Shown piece by piece: positions 8,800 through 17,318 of a stretch of DNA of 64,000 nt (position 1 is the first letter of the stretch; each line of letters starts with the position of its first letter). Under the pieces are notes generated by a model. That model saw only the letters and a list, made by a program, of their open reading frames with translations. It was not told where the DNA came from and searched no databases. The stretch is taken from positions 1 to 64,000 of the forward strand of contig JALCRQ010000004.1 of NCBI GenBank assembly GCA_022652655.1, written 5' to 3'. The position numbers and the translations under genes were made by a program. The DNA is from Oscillibacter sp. Its GTDB lineage: Bacteria; Bacillota; Clostridia; Oscillospirales; Oscillospiraceae.

Positions 8800-9861
8800 A
8801 TGAAAACAGTCGAGGAAATCTATCAGGAGCTGCTGGCCGCTTTCGCGGAGCGGGCGGGCTGGACGCCCGGGGACGATTGCGATCTGAGCGTACGGCTCTA
8901 TGCCGCCGCGGCGCAGCTGCAGGCACTGGCCATCCAGGCCGACTGGGTGCTGGATCAGAGCTTCCCCCAGACGGCGTCCGGGACGTATCTGGACAATCAC
9001 GCCGAGCTGCGGGGCCTTGCGCGCGCGCCGGCCGGAAAGGCGTCCGGGACGCTGCGCTTCAGCGCCCCCTCCGCTCCGGCGGCCGATCTGACCGTCGAGG
9101 CGGGAACCATTTGCATGACGGCGGCGGGAACGCGCTTTACAACTGTCCAGAGCGCGGTGCTGCCTGCGGGAAAGCTCAGCGTGGAGGCGCCGGCAGCCGC
9201 GGTGGAGGCGGGGAGCTCGGGCAACGCCGTGGCGGGCACGGTGACGCTGCTGGGGGCCTATCCCGCCGGCATTACGGCGGTGACCAATCCCGCGGCTTTT
9301 GCCGGCGGCTGCGACGACGAGGACGACGAATCCCTGCGCAGAAGGATTCTGGAAAGCTACCGGCGTCTTCCCAACGGAGCCAACGCCGCATGGTATGAGC
9401 AGACGGCCATGAGCCACAGCGGCGCGGCCACCGCCAGGGCCATCGGCCGGGCCAGGGGAATCGGCACGGTGGACGTCTATGTGGCTACTGCGGCGGGACA
9501 GCCTGACGCAGCGCTGCTGAGCGCCATTCAGAGTGACCTTGCCCAAAAGCGGGAGATCGCGGTGGATGTCCAGGTCAAGGCCCCTACGCTTTCACCGGTC
9601 AATATTTCGGCGGAGATCAGCCTGAAAGAGGGCGCGGAGTTTGCAGCGGCGGAGACGGCCATCCGGGCGGCGCTGGGAGAGCTGTTTACGGGGAAGCTCC
9701 TGGGGCAGCCGGTGAGCATGGCCGGTCTGAACAGCCTGATTTACGGCATCGAGGGCGTCAGCAACTGTCATCTGCTGGCTCCTGCCGCCGATTTTGCCGG
9801 CGGCGATACGATCCTGCCCACGCTGGGGACGCTGACAGTTACCCAGATGGAGGAGGCATAA
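8800..9861 (+). CDS. Baseplate J/gp47 family protein (XkdT-like)
   Basis: DDEDDESLRRRILESYRRLPNGANAAWYEQTAMSHSG...ARGIGTVDVYVA is characteristic of baseplate J proteins. Confidence 0.85.
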   Translation: MKTVEEIYQELLAAFAERAGWTPGDDCDLSVRLYAAAAQLQALAIQADWVLDQSFPQTASGTYLDNHAELRGLARAPAGKASGTLRFSAPSAPAADLTVEAGTICMTAAGTRFTTVQSAVLPAGKLSVEAPAAAVEAGSSGNAVAGTVTLLGAYPAGITAVTNPAAFAGGCDDEDDESLRRRILESYRRLPNGANAAWYEQTAMSHSGAATARAIGRARGIGTVDVYVATAAGQPDAALLSAIQSDLAQKREIAVDVQVKAPTLSPVNISAEISLKEGAEFAAAETAIRAALGELFTGKLLGQPVSMAGLNSLIYGIEGVSNCHLLAPAADFAGGDTILPTLGTLTVTQMEEA

Positions 9862-9865
9862 GAAG

Positions 9866-10450
9866 ATGGCGGAACAGTACGAGACGTATCTCAAAAATCT
9901 GCTGGAACCGCTGGCGCTTTACAGCTTCGCGGAGGGGGCAGTCAGCACCTGCGCCCTGCACGCGCTGGGATCGGGCCTGGACGCGCTGGCGGAGCGCCTG
10001 GCCTGCGTCGAACGGGAGGCCGCCGTCGCTACTGCGGAGGATCAGGGCCTCTCCCGCCGGGAAGCCCTTTTTGCCAGACGGCCCGCCGCACCCACCACCG
10101 CCCTGCGGCGCAGAGCCATTGCCAGCCTCTTTCAGATTTCCGGCGACAGTCTGACACCGGAGGACATCGGCCGAACCATCAGCGGCTGCGGGATTCGGGC
10201 CAAGGCCCGGGAGATGGAGACGGCGGGGAAGATCCAGGTCTATTTCCCGGATGTGGCGGGGGAACCGGAGGGCGCGGAGCAGATCGAGAAGATCATCCGG
10301 GACATCATTCCCTGCCATCTGGAGGTCGAATTCTACTTCCGATATCTCACCTGGACGGAGTGCGAAAAAGCCCAGATGACCTGGGCGGGAGTGGAAGCGC
10401 AGGAACATACCTGGAAAACCTTTCAGGCCGCGGTGCCGCCGGAGGAATAG
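9866..10450 (+). CDS. Phage tail protein I/DUF2313-like (XkdU-like)
   Basis: Follows baseplate J; MAEQYETYLKNLLEPLALYSFAEGAVSTCALHALGSGLDALAERL. Confidence 0.65.
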   Translation: MAEQYETYLKNLLEPLALYSFAEGAVSTCALHALGSGLDALAERLACVEREAAVATAEDQGLSRREALFARRPAAPTTALRRRAIASLFQISGDSLTPEDIGRTISGCGIRAKAREMETAGKIQVYFPDVAGEPEGAEQIEKIIRDIIPCHLEVEFYFRYLTWTECEKAQMTWAGVEAQEHTWKTFQAAVPPEE

Positions 10451-10500
10451 CCCGGCGTCCAAGAAGAAAATTTCCAATCCTTGCATTTTTTTCGGCAGAA

Positions 10501-10797
10501 TGGTACAATGGCCGCAAAGCGGGCATTGTACCCGCGCATCAAAGCGCGGTGCGCTTTGGCGCATTGCAATCGTCCGCCGCCTCGCCCCTTGCGGGGCAAC
10601 CGGCGGGGATGACGGAGTACCATAAATTGCAGGCAATTTATGGTACAATGGCCGCAAAGCGGGCATTGTACCCGCGCATCAAAGCGCGGTGCGCTTTGGC
10701 GCATTGCAATCGTCCGCCGCCTCGCCCCTTGCGGGGGCAACCGGCGGGGGTGACGGAGTACCATAAATTGCAGGCATTGTACCTGCGCATCAAAAAC
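10501..10797. repeat. Two full ~140-bp tandem copies plus a partial third copy, rich in internal hairpins
   Basis: Unit begins tggtacaatggccgcaaagcgggcattgtacccgcgcatcaaagcgcggtgcgctttgg at 10501 and again at 10641; third partial copy from ~10775. Hairpins: taccataaattg-cagg-caatttatggta, caaagcgc-ggt-gcgctttg, tacaatg..ccgc-aaa-gcgg..cattgta. Confidence 0.95.
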
Positions 10798-10887
10798 AAT
10801 TCAGCGCCCTGACGCGGCTGAACTGCTCCTGTCTGACACTGCGGAGGGCGAGAAAGCTCAGAATTGTACCATGGGGAGGGGAACGCC

Positions 10888-11622
10888 ATGCTGCGTGCCG
10901 CTGTCTGCGACGATCAGGATGCAGAGCTGAAAATGCTGAATAAGCTGCTGGAGCACTACGGTAAAAAGCTGAGGCACCAGACACTGGAAACCGAGCTTTA
11001 TTCCTCCCCCAGAGCCCTGATCCGCCGCCTGGAGGAAGGCGCACGGTTCGACTTTTTTATCCTTGACATGATGATGCCGGAATACAACGGCGTGGATGTG
11101 GGGCGCGTCATCCGCGCGGCGGGACTGGAGAGCGCCATTATCTATATCACGGCCTCTCCGGATTTTGCCCTGGACGCCATCAGCGTGCATCCGGAGCAAT
11201 ACCTGCTCAAGCCGCTGGATCCCCAGGCACTGTTTTACGCGCTGGACAGCGCCTGCGAGCGGATCAACCGGAGGAGCGCCGCCTGCCTTTCAGTCAGGAC
11301 CCGGGGCGGAACGGAACTGCTGCCCTACCCCAAAGTGGTGTGCGTGGAGCACGTGGACCGCATTATGCGTGTCTATTCGGAGGACGGGGGGATCCTGGAG
11401 AGCGTGTACCTCCGGGAACCGTTTGAAAAGCTGACGGAGCCCATCCTGGGGCAGCCCGGTTTTGTGCGGACGCATAAGTCTTATCTGGTCAATCTGCACC
11501 ATATCCGCACGTTCCTCCAGGGAGAGCTCCGGATGGACACCGGCCTTCTGGTGCCCATCAGCCGGAGAAACGCCGCGGAGGTTCGCAGAACCTATTTGCA
11601 GTACATGCAGTATATGGAGTAG
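10888..11622 (+). CDS. LytTR-family (AgrA/LytR-type) response regulator
   Basis: Receiver domain (AAVCDDQD...FFILDMMMPEYNG) and C-terminal LytTR domain (FVRTHKSYLVNLHHI). Confidence 0.9.
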   Translation: MLRAAVCDDQDAELKMLNKLLEHYGKKLRHQTLETELYSSPRALIRRLEEGARFDFFILDMMMPEYNGVDVGRVIRAAGLESAIIYITASPDFALDAISVHPEQYLLKPLDPQALFYALDSACERINRRSAACLSVRTRGGTELLPYPKVVCVEHVDRIMRVYSEDGGILESVYLREPFEKLTEPILGQPGFVRTHKSYLVNLHHIRTFLQGELRMDTGLLVPISRRNAAEVRRTYLQYMQYME

Positions 11623-11648
11623 CTTGGGGGAGAATCCCCTTTTCAGAA

Positions 11649-11696
11649 AAGTCCGGGCGGCCCATAGGGCCGCCCGGACTTTTGGCATATTTTTTT
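11649..11696. terminator. Intrinsic terminator
   Basis: agtccgggcggcc-cata-gggccgcccggact followed by a T-rich tract. Confidence 0.8.
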
Positions 11697-11711
11697 GAGG
11701 AGACAGGGCGC

Positions 11712-12908
11712 TCACCGCCAGGCGCCGTTGCCGCTCTCAGAGAGGAACGTGCTCTCATCCCGGACGCAGATCACGACGTCCGGACGATACTGCCGGATGT
11801 AATCCCCCAGCGTCTTTTCCGAGTAATAGCGGAAGTCCAGACTGCGGGTTTCGTCAAAATCCGTCCACAGCAGCGTCTCCAGCGGATTGGTGAAGGAATC
11901 TCCGTAGATGAGGACGCTGGGCAGCTCCGGCCGGTTCGTCCGGATGACGGTCTCAGCCCGGTCACCGCCCATGTATACGTCGTAGCCGATCAGCCCGGCA
12001 GAATCCGTCGGAAGCGAAAAAACGGAAGCGTCGGAGGACTTGCCGGAATCCTCCCGGGAAAAGGGGATGCTCTGCCGGGGAACGGCGATCTCAACCCGGT
12101 CCTCCCGTCCGTCGGAACTTTTCCAGAGGTGATAGAGCCGGCGGTTGGAGGAGCCCAGAAAGGGATTGGGCAGCGTGGTGAAGTCAAAATCCTCCCGCCC
12201 CAGGGGGACGAGAGACAGTGCCGTATTTTCCCGGGCAACGCGGTCCATCAGCAGTTCGTACGCCGCGAAAGCGCCCTCGAAGGTATAGTGATGATCCGTC
12301 CGAAAGTAGAGATAATCCGGCTTCCCCTCCTGCGCAAAGGCGGAATAGACATCGATAAACGGAACGCCCTCCTGCTCCATGGCGGAGGAGAAGGCGGCGC
12401 GAACCGCGTCGGTATGCCAGACGCGGTTTTCCATATAAGATGGATAGCGGTCCGAAAAGTAGGTGAATTGCAGGGGAACGCCCACGTAGTAAAAGGTTCC
12501 GCCCTGGGAGCCGATCAGCTTGCGCAGGGAGGCATACCGCCGGGCGGCCGCCTCCGCCTGACTGTCCAGGGAGGCCAGGCTCCAGCGGGAATAACCGTTG
12601 ACGGAGAGCAGCACGTCAGAACCGACCACCAGATTGTTTACCTTGGGCCGTCCCGCCGCCAGATCCAGCGCGGTGTCCGCCCGCAGAATACGGTCCCGGC
12701 CGCAGACGTGATCCGAAAGCGCCTGTTCCGCCGCCGTGAAATAGTCCCCCGACCAGACGCCGTCCGCCGAGAGGGCCGGCATGGCCGTCAGCATGCGCTG
12801 CTCGTAAAACGACGGGCCGTCCTTCCAGCGGGCCAGCGTGAGCAGGGGGACGGTGAGAAAGGCCAGCGCAAAAAGCAGAAGAAATACACGGTTTGCGATT
12901 TGTCTCAT
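11712..12908 (-). CDS. DHHW family/AlgX-like SGNH-type protein (O-acetylation partner)
   Basis: MRQIANRVFLLLFALAF signal/TM; DHHYTFEGAFAAYELL motif; adjacent to an MBOAT acyltransferase. Confidence 0.8.
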   Translation of the reverse strand: MRQIANRVFLLLFALAFLTVPLLTLARWKDGPSFYEQRMLTAMPALSADGVWSGDYFTAAEQALSDHVCGRDRILRADTALDLAAGRPKVNNLVVGSDVLLSVNGYSRWSLASLDSQAEAAARRYASLRKLIGSQGGTFYYVGVPLQFTYFSDRYPSYMENRVWHTDAVRAAFSSAMEQEGVPFIDVYSAFAQEGKPDYLYFRTDHHYTFEGAFAAYELLMDRVARENTALSLVPLGREDFDFTTLPNPFLGSSNRRLYHLWKSSDGREDRVEIAVPRQSIPFSREDSGKSSDASVFSLPTDSAGLIGYDVYMGGDRAETVIRTNRPELPSVLIYGDSFTNPLETLLWTDFDETRSLDFRYYSEKTLGDYIRQYRPDVVICVRDESTFLSESGNGAWR

Positions 12909-12924
12909 GGACTGCCTCCCGGTT

Positions 12925-14349
12925 TTAAAACTGAAAATAGATAAAGGAATTGAATCCGGATTCCACCAGACGCAGGACGGCCAGGCCGCCCAGCGCCAGT
13001 GCCAGCGCCGTAGGCCCCCAGCAGAGGATCGCGGCGCACAGGCGGCTGTCCCGCCGCCGCTCCAGCCGCCGGCGCAGCGCGTCCCGGACGGGCAGGGCGG
13101 CCAGGATTCCCGCCGCCAGCTCCCAGCGGTATTCCAGAAGCTCGTAGACGGCCTGTCCGCCCAGAGCGCCGGAAGCGGCACCGCCGAACATGATCTTCAG
13201 AAAACTGAGAATCTGGGGCACTCCGGAGGCGCGGAAAATCAGCCAGCCGAACAGCACAGCAGCCATAGCGCAGAGATGCTGGGTCCAGACCGGCAGACGC
13301 CGGAGTCCTCCGCCCCAGAGATACCGCTCGCCGATGAGGAGCAGGGCGTAGTAAAAGCCCCAGAGCATGAAAGTCCAACTGGCGCCGTGCCAGAAGCCGG
13401 TCAGCGTCCACACGATCAGCAGGTTCAGAATCTGACGGCCCAGGGGTACCCGGCTGCCCCCCAGGGGGATGTACAAATAGTCCCGGAACCAGGTGCTCAG
13501 CGAGATGTGCCAGCGCCGCCAGAAATCCGTGACGGAGCGGGCAATATAGGGGTAGTTGAAGTTCTCCGGAAAGTGAAAACCGAACACCCGCCCCAGCCCG
13601 ATGGCCATGTCCGAATACCCGGAGAAATCAAAGTAGATCTGCAGGGTGTAGGCGATCACGCCCAGCCAGGCCATGGAGGTGCTCAGCAGCGCCGGAGACT
13701 GGGCGAAGGCGGCGTCGGCAATGCGGCTGAACTGATTGGCCAGCAGGACTTTTTTGGCAAGCCCGAATAAAAACCGCTGCAGCCCCAGAGCGGCTTCATC
13801 GGCGGTCTCCCGGCGGCGGTGCAGCTCCTGCGCCATGTCGCCGAAACGGACGATGGGGCCCATGGTGAGCTTGGGGAAAAAGGACAGGTACAGCGCGGCG
13901 TTTAAAAGGCTCCGTTCCGGCTCCGCCGTGCCGCGGCGGATGTCGGCCAGATAGGAAAGCCCCTGAAAGGTAAAAAAGGAGATGCCCACGGGGAGAAGAA
14001 GGCTCTGCCGGTGCACCGCGGGGAGGACCCGGGCCAGATTTTCCGTCACGAAGCCCAGGTATTTGAAGAGGAACAGCAGTCCCAGATTGCACACGGTTCC
14101 CACGGCGCAGGCAGCGCTACGAAACCGCTCCGGCCGCCCGGGGGCGGAGAGCAGGCCGAAGATGTAGTTGATGAGAACGGAGGCGGCCAGCAGGGGCAGC
14201 GCCCTCCAGCCACCGCAGCCGTAAAAAACCAGGCTGAACGCCAGCAGAATCCCGTTGCGGCTCCGGCGGGAGCGGCACAGCGGACAGAAATACACCGCCA
14301 GCAGAAGCGGCAGGAAAATAAACAGAAAAGAGAGCGAACTGAAAACCAT
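12925..14349 (-). CDS. MBOAT family O-acyltransferase (AlgI-like)
   Basis: MVFSSLSFLFIFLPLLLAVYF; SVTDFWRRWHISLSTWFRDYLYIPLGGSR; LTGFWHGASWTF. Confidence 0.92.
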   Translation of the reverse strand: MVFSSLSFLFIFLPLLLAVYFCPLCRSRRSRNGILLAFSLVFYGCGGWRALPLLAASVLINYIFGLLSAPGRPERFRSAACAVGTVCNLGLLFLFKYLGFVTENLARVLPAVHRQSLLLPVGISFFTFQGLSYLADIRRGTAEPERSLLNAALYLSFFPKLTMGPIVRFGDMAQELHRRRETADEAALGLQRFLFGLAKKVLLANQFSRIADAAFAQSPALLSTSMAWLGVIAYTLQIYFDFSGYSDMAIGLGRVFGFHFPENFNYPYIARSVTDFWRRWHISLSTWFRDYLYIPLGGSRVPLGRQILNLLIVWTLTGFWHGASWTFMLWGFYYALLLIGERYLWGGGLRRLPVWTQHLCAMAAVLFGWLIFRASGVPQILSFLKIMFGGAASGALGGQAVYELLEYRWELAAGILAALPVRDALRRRLERRRDSRLCAAILCWGPTALALALGGLAVLRLVESGFNSFIYFQF

Positions 14350-14609
14350 CTTGCACAACCTGACCCGCTCTGCCCCGCAGTCCGCGGAAGGAAAGCGCTT
14401 TTTCAAGGAGAAAAAATGCGGCAAAACCGCCTGCACGGCAGACCGGAGACGGCAAAATCCGACCGTTTTTTCCAATAAAAGTATAACGGCGCCGCCGCCC
14501 GGTGTCAACTGCCGGACGCAGTTCCGGCAGGCGAAAAAACCGGGGGAACACTTGACGATGCTCCCGGGGGTGTGTTATTCTCGGGAAAAGAGAACGGGAG
14601 GCGCTGTCC

Positions 14610-15284
14610 ATGGAGCTGGCGGAACAGCTGGGAATCCTGCCGGGGATCACGGCCGTGGTAGGCAGCGGCGGAAAGACGACGCTGCTGTGTGCCCTGGGAG
14701 AAGGGCTGTCGGCCGGGGGAGCCGCGGTGATTCTGTGTACGACCACGAAGATCTATCCCTTTGCCGGCATTTTCGGGACGGACACGGCGGATGAAGCCGT
14801 CCTGACCCGGCTGCTCCGGGCGCATCGGCTGGTGTGCGCGGGACTGCCGGCGGGGGATTCGGGAAAGCTGACGGCGCCCGGGATTCCCATGGCCCGGCTG
14901 GCCCGCCTGGCGGACTATGTGCTGGTGGAGGCGGACGGCGCCCACGGCCGGCCGCTGAAAGCCCACGCTCCCTGGGAGCCCGCGGTTCCGCCGGAGGCGG
15001 AGCGGGTTGTGTGCGCGGCGGGCGTGCTGGGCATCGGCCGTCCCATCGCGGAGTGCGCCCACCGGCCGGAGCGCTATGCGGCCCTGGCGGGGGCGGCGGA
15101 GGATGAAACGGTGACGCCGGAGATGGCGGCCCGGGTGCTGCGGGCGGAACGCCTGGGGGAGATATATCTGCTCAATCAGGCGGACGGGCCGGAGGAGCTG
15201 GCGGCGGCCCGGCGGGTGGCCGCGCTGCTGGACGCGCCCGCCGTGTGCGGGTCGCTTCGAAAGGGGGAGACGGTGAGATGCTGA
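14610..15284 (+). CDS. yqeC: Selenium cofactor biosynthesis protein YqeC
   Basis: GITAVVGSGGKTTLLCALGEGL P-loop; VLVEADGAHGRPLKAHAPWEPAVP; paired with yqeB. Confidence 0.88.
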   Translation: MELAEQLGILPGITAVVGSGGKTTLLCALGEGLSAGGAAVILCTTTKIYPFAGIFGTDTADEAVLTRLLRAHRLVCAGLPAGDSGKLTAPGIPMARLARLADYVLVEADGAHGRPLKAHAPWEPAVPPEAERVVCAAGVLGIGRPIAECAHRPERYAALAGAAEDETVTPEMAARVLRAERLGEIYLLNQADGPEELAAARRVAALLDAPAVCGSLRKGETVRC

Positions 15285-16087
15285 TTGTAATCCGCGGCGC
15301 CGGGGATATTGCCACGGGAATTGCGCTGCGGCTGTATCGCTCGGGGATGCGGGTGGTGATGACCGATCTGCCGCACCCCACGGCCATCCGGCGCACGGTC
15401 TGCTTTTCCCAGGCCATTCCCATGGGCGCGTACACCGTGGAGGATGTGACGGCGGAGCTGGCCCGGGATGCCGGGCAGGCGGAGGAGATCCTCAGCCGGG
15501 GACGGATCCCGGTGCTGGCCGACCCGGAGGGCGCGTGCATCCGGGCGCTGCGGCCTGACGCCGTGGTGGACGCCATCCTGGCCAAGAGAAACCTGGGGAC
15601 CGCCATCACCGACGCTCCCGTGGTAGTGGGCGTGGGGCCGGGCTTCACCGCAGGCGCGGACTGCCGCGCGGTGGTGGAGACCATGCGGGGCCATACCCTG
15701 GGACGGGTCATTCTCCGGGGCACTGCCATCCCCAACACGGGGATTCCGGGGCTCATCGGCGGCTTTGCGGGGGAGCGGGTGCTCCGGGCCCCGGCCGATG
15801 GGGTGTTTCACCCGCTGCGTGAGATCGGAGACCGGGTGGAGCAGGGCGACGCGGCAGGCGAGGTCGGAGGGGCGCCCATGCGCTGCACCATCGGCGGCGT
15901 TCTCCGGGGCATCCTGGCGGACGGCACCCCAGTGACCCGGGGGATGAAGGCGGGGGATGTGGATCCCAGAGGAAAGCCGGAGTACTGCGCCGAAGCCTCG
16001 GATAAGGCGCTGGCGGTGGGCGGCGGCGTGCTGGAGGCGATTCTCGGCCTGACCGGCGTCCTGACCACCCGGCGTCCGGAAAAATAA
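15278..16087 (+). CDS. yqeB: Selenium-dependent molybdenum hydroxylase accessory protein YqeB (EF2563 family)
   Basis: MLIVIRGAGDIATGIALRLYRSGMRVVMTDLPHPTAIRRTVCFSQAI; translationally coupled to yqeC. Confidence 0.88.
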   Translation: MLIVIRGAGDIATGIALRLYRSGMRVVMTDLPHPTAIRRTVCFSQAIPMGAYTVEDVTAELARDAGQAEEILSRGRIPVLADPEGACIRALRPDAVVDAILAKRNLGTAITDAPVVVGVGPGFTAGADCRAVVETMRGHTLGRVILRGTAIPNTGIPGLIGGFAGERVLRAPADGVFHPLREIGDRVEQGDAAGEVGGAPMRCTIGGVLRGILADGTPVTRGMKAGDVDPRGKPEYCAEASDKALAVGGGVLEAILGLTGVLTTRRPEK

Positions 16088-16090
16088 ACC

Positions 16091-16130
16091 AGAGCGGCCC
16101 CGGCTTTTAAGCCGGGGCCGCTCTGTCGTT
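16091..16130. terminator. Bidirectional intrinsic terminator between convergent genes
   Basis: agagcggccccggctt-tt-aagccggggccgctct. Confidence 0.8.
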
Positions 16131-16151
16131 TAAAATCGGTTTCAGCCGGGT

Positions 16152-17039
16152 TTACGCGATTTTCTCCAGCCACCGGAGATCGTAGGGCTCAAATACCGCG
16201 GCGCGGTAGGCCTCCGGATCCAGGGGCGTACCGTCCCAGTCGGCGTGGAGCTCGCCGTTCTGCTTGATCAGGATGTCGTAGAGGATGGCGTAGGTGACGC
16301 CGGTGACCGGGTCCCGTTCCACCATGGTGGAGTAGGGCAGGGTCTTGTGATAGGTCAGGGCCATCCCCCGGTAGTCGAAGTGAAAGCCGCAGCGCATGCG
16401 GCAGCCCTCCAGCCCGGTGTAGCGGGCCACCCGGCTCAGATCGTCCAGAATCCGGTCGCCGCTCCGGCGGTAGAGGTTTTCCGGCGTGGTGGCGGTATAG
16501 TCGAAGCGGAACTGCACCGCGGCGCCGGGGATTTTCCGAAACCGCTCCAGATAGGGGATCAGCCGCTCCGCGGGGTAGTCCCGGTAGAGCACGCAGTTTA
16601 CCCGGAAGGGAACGGGCAGCCGGGAGAGCAGCTCGTCGTTGGATTCCTGCACATAGTGCTGGAGATGGCGGGAGACGTTGATGCAGGTGATTTTGCCGCG
16701 GTTGCGCGCCGCGAAGGCCAGAAGATCCTCCTGGGAGCAGTGCTCCGACACCGGCAGCGTGGTGTTGATGTAGATCTTGTGGGTGGCGGGAACACAGTCC
16801 AGCATCCGCTGCAGAGAGGGGAGGTTGGCCAGAGGCTCTCCCCCCGTAAAGACAAAGTCGCATGCGGGCGTTAGGGCGTCCATTTGCGTGATGCTTTTGC
16901 AGATCGCGTCGACGGAGAAGCCTGTGAGATCCGCGTATTCGCCTTTGTTGATGCAGAACGGGCAGTGGTTTCCGCAGTCGTACGGAACGAACACTGTCAC
17001 CGTCGCGCCGCCGACCCGGGTTTTGTAGGGGTATTTCAT
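16152..17039 (-). CDS. Radical SAM protein
   Basis: CGNHCPFC (CX3CX2C) near the N-terminus, GGEPL motif. Confidence 0.88.
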   Translation of the reverse strand: MKYPYKTRVGGATVTVFVPYDCGNHCPFCINKGEYADLTGFSVDAICKSITQMDALTPACDFVFTGGEPLANLPSLQRMLDCVPATHKIYINTTLPVSEHCSQEDLLAFAARNRGKITCINVSRHLQHYVQESNDELLSRLPVPFRVNCVLYRDYPAERLIPYLERFRKIPGAAVQFRFDYTATTPENLYRRSGDRILDDLSRVARYTGLEGCRMRCGFHFDYRGMALTYHKTLPYSTMVERDPVTGVTYAILYDILIKQNGELHADWDGTPLDPEAYRAAVFEPYDLRWLEKIA

Positions 17040-17318
17040 GATGACCGGCCTTTCGGAATGGATTGCAGAGCTTTGGGCGGGCCGCGCCGGAAAAAACCGG
17101 GGCGCCCCATTCGGAAAAACCGCGGGTGGGTTTCCCGCGGTAACAGCCTGTTTGAAGCCTATTTTGTAAGTTTAAAATATTTTTATGAATTGGTCAAGTG
17201 AAAATCCGTCATTTTGGACACGAAGGGGAAGAAACACCTCCGGGACTGTACACAGCCCGGGAAAAATGCTATAATTGCCCCAGACAGAAAGCGGGGCTTC
17301 TGATTCGGAGGTGGACGA

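Noticed and set aside
1-10450. Complete inducible prophage
   Set aside because: No integrase, lysis module, tape-measure, fibre or att sites visible within the window; the left end is cut, so completeness cannot be claimed.
10501-10797. CRISPR array
   Set aside because: Only two to three units of ~140 bp, contiguous without unique spacers, and no cas genes.
10423-10889. Short ORFs within the tandem repeat (e.g. VPLCGHCTI... on the minus strand)
   Set aside because: Arise from the repeated palindromic DNA itself; no ribosome-binding sites and identical repeated peptides.
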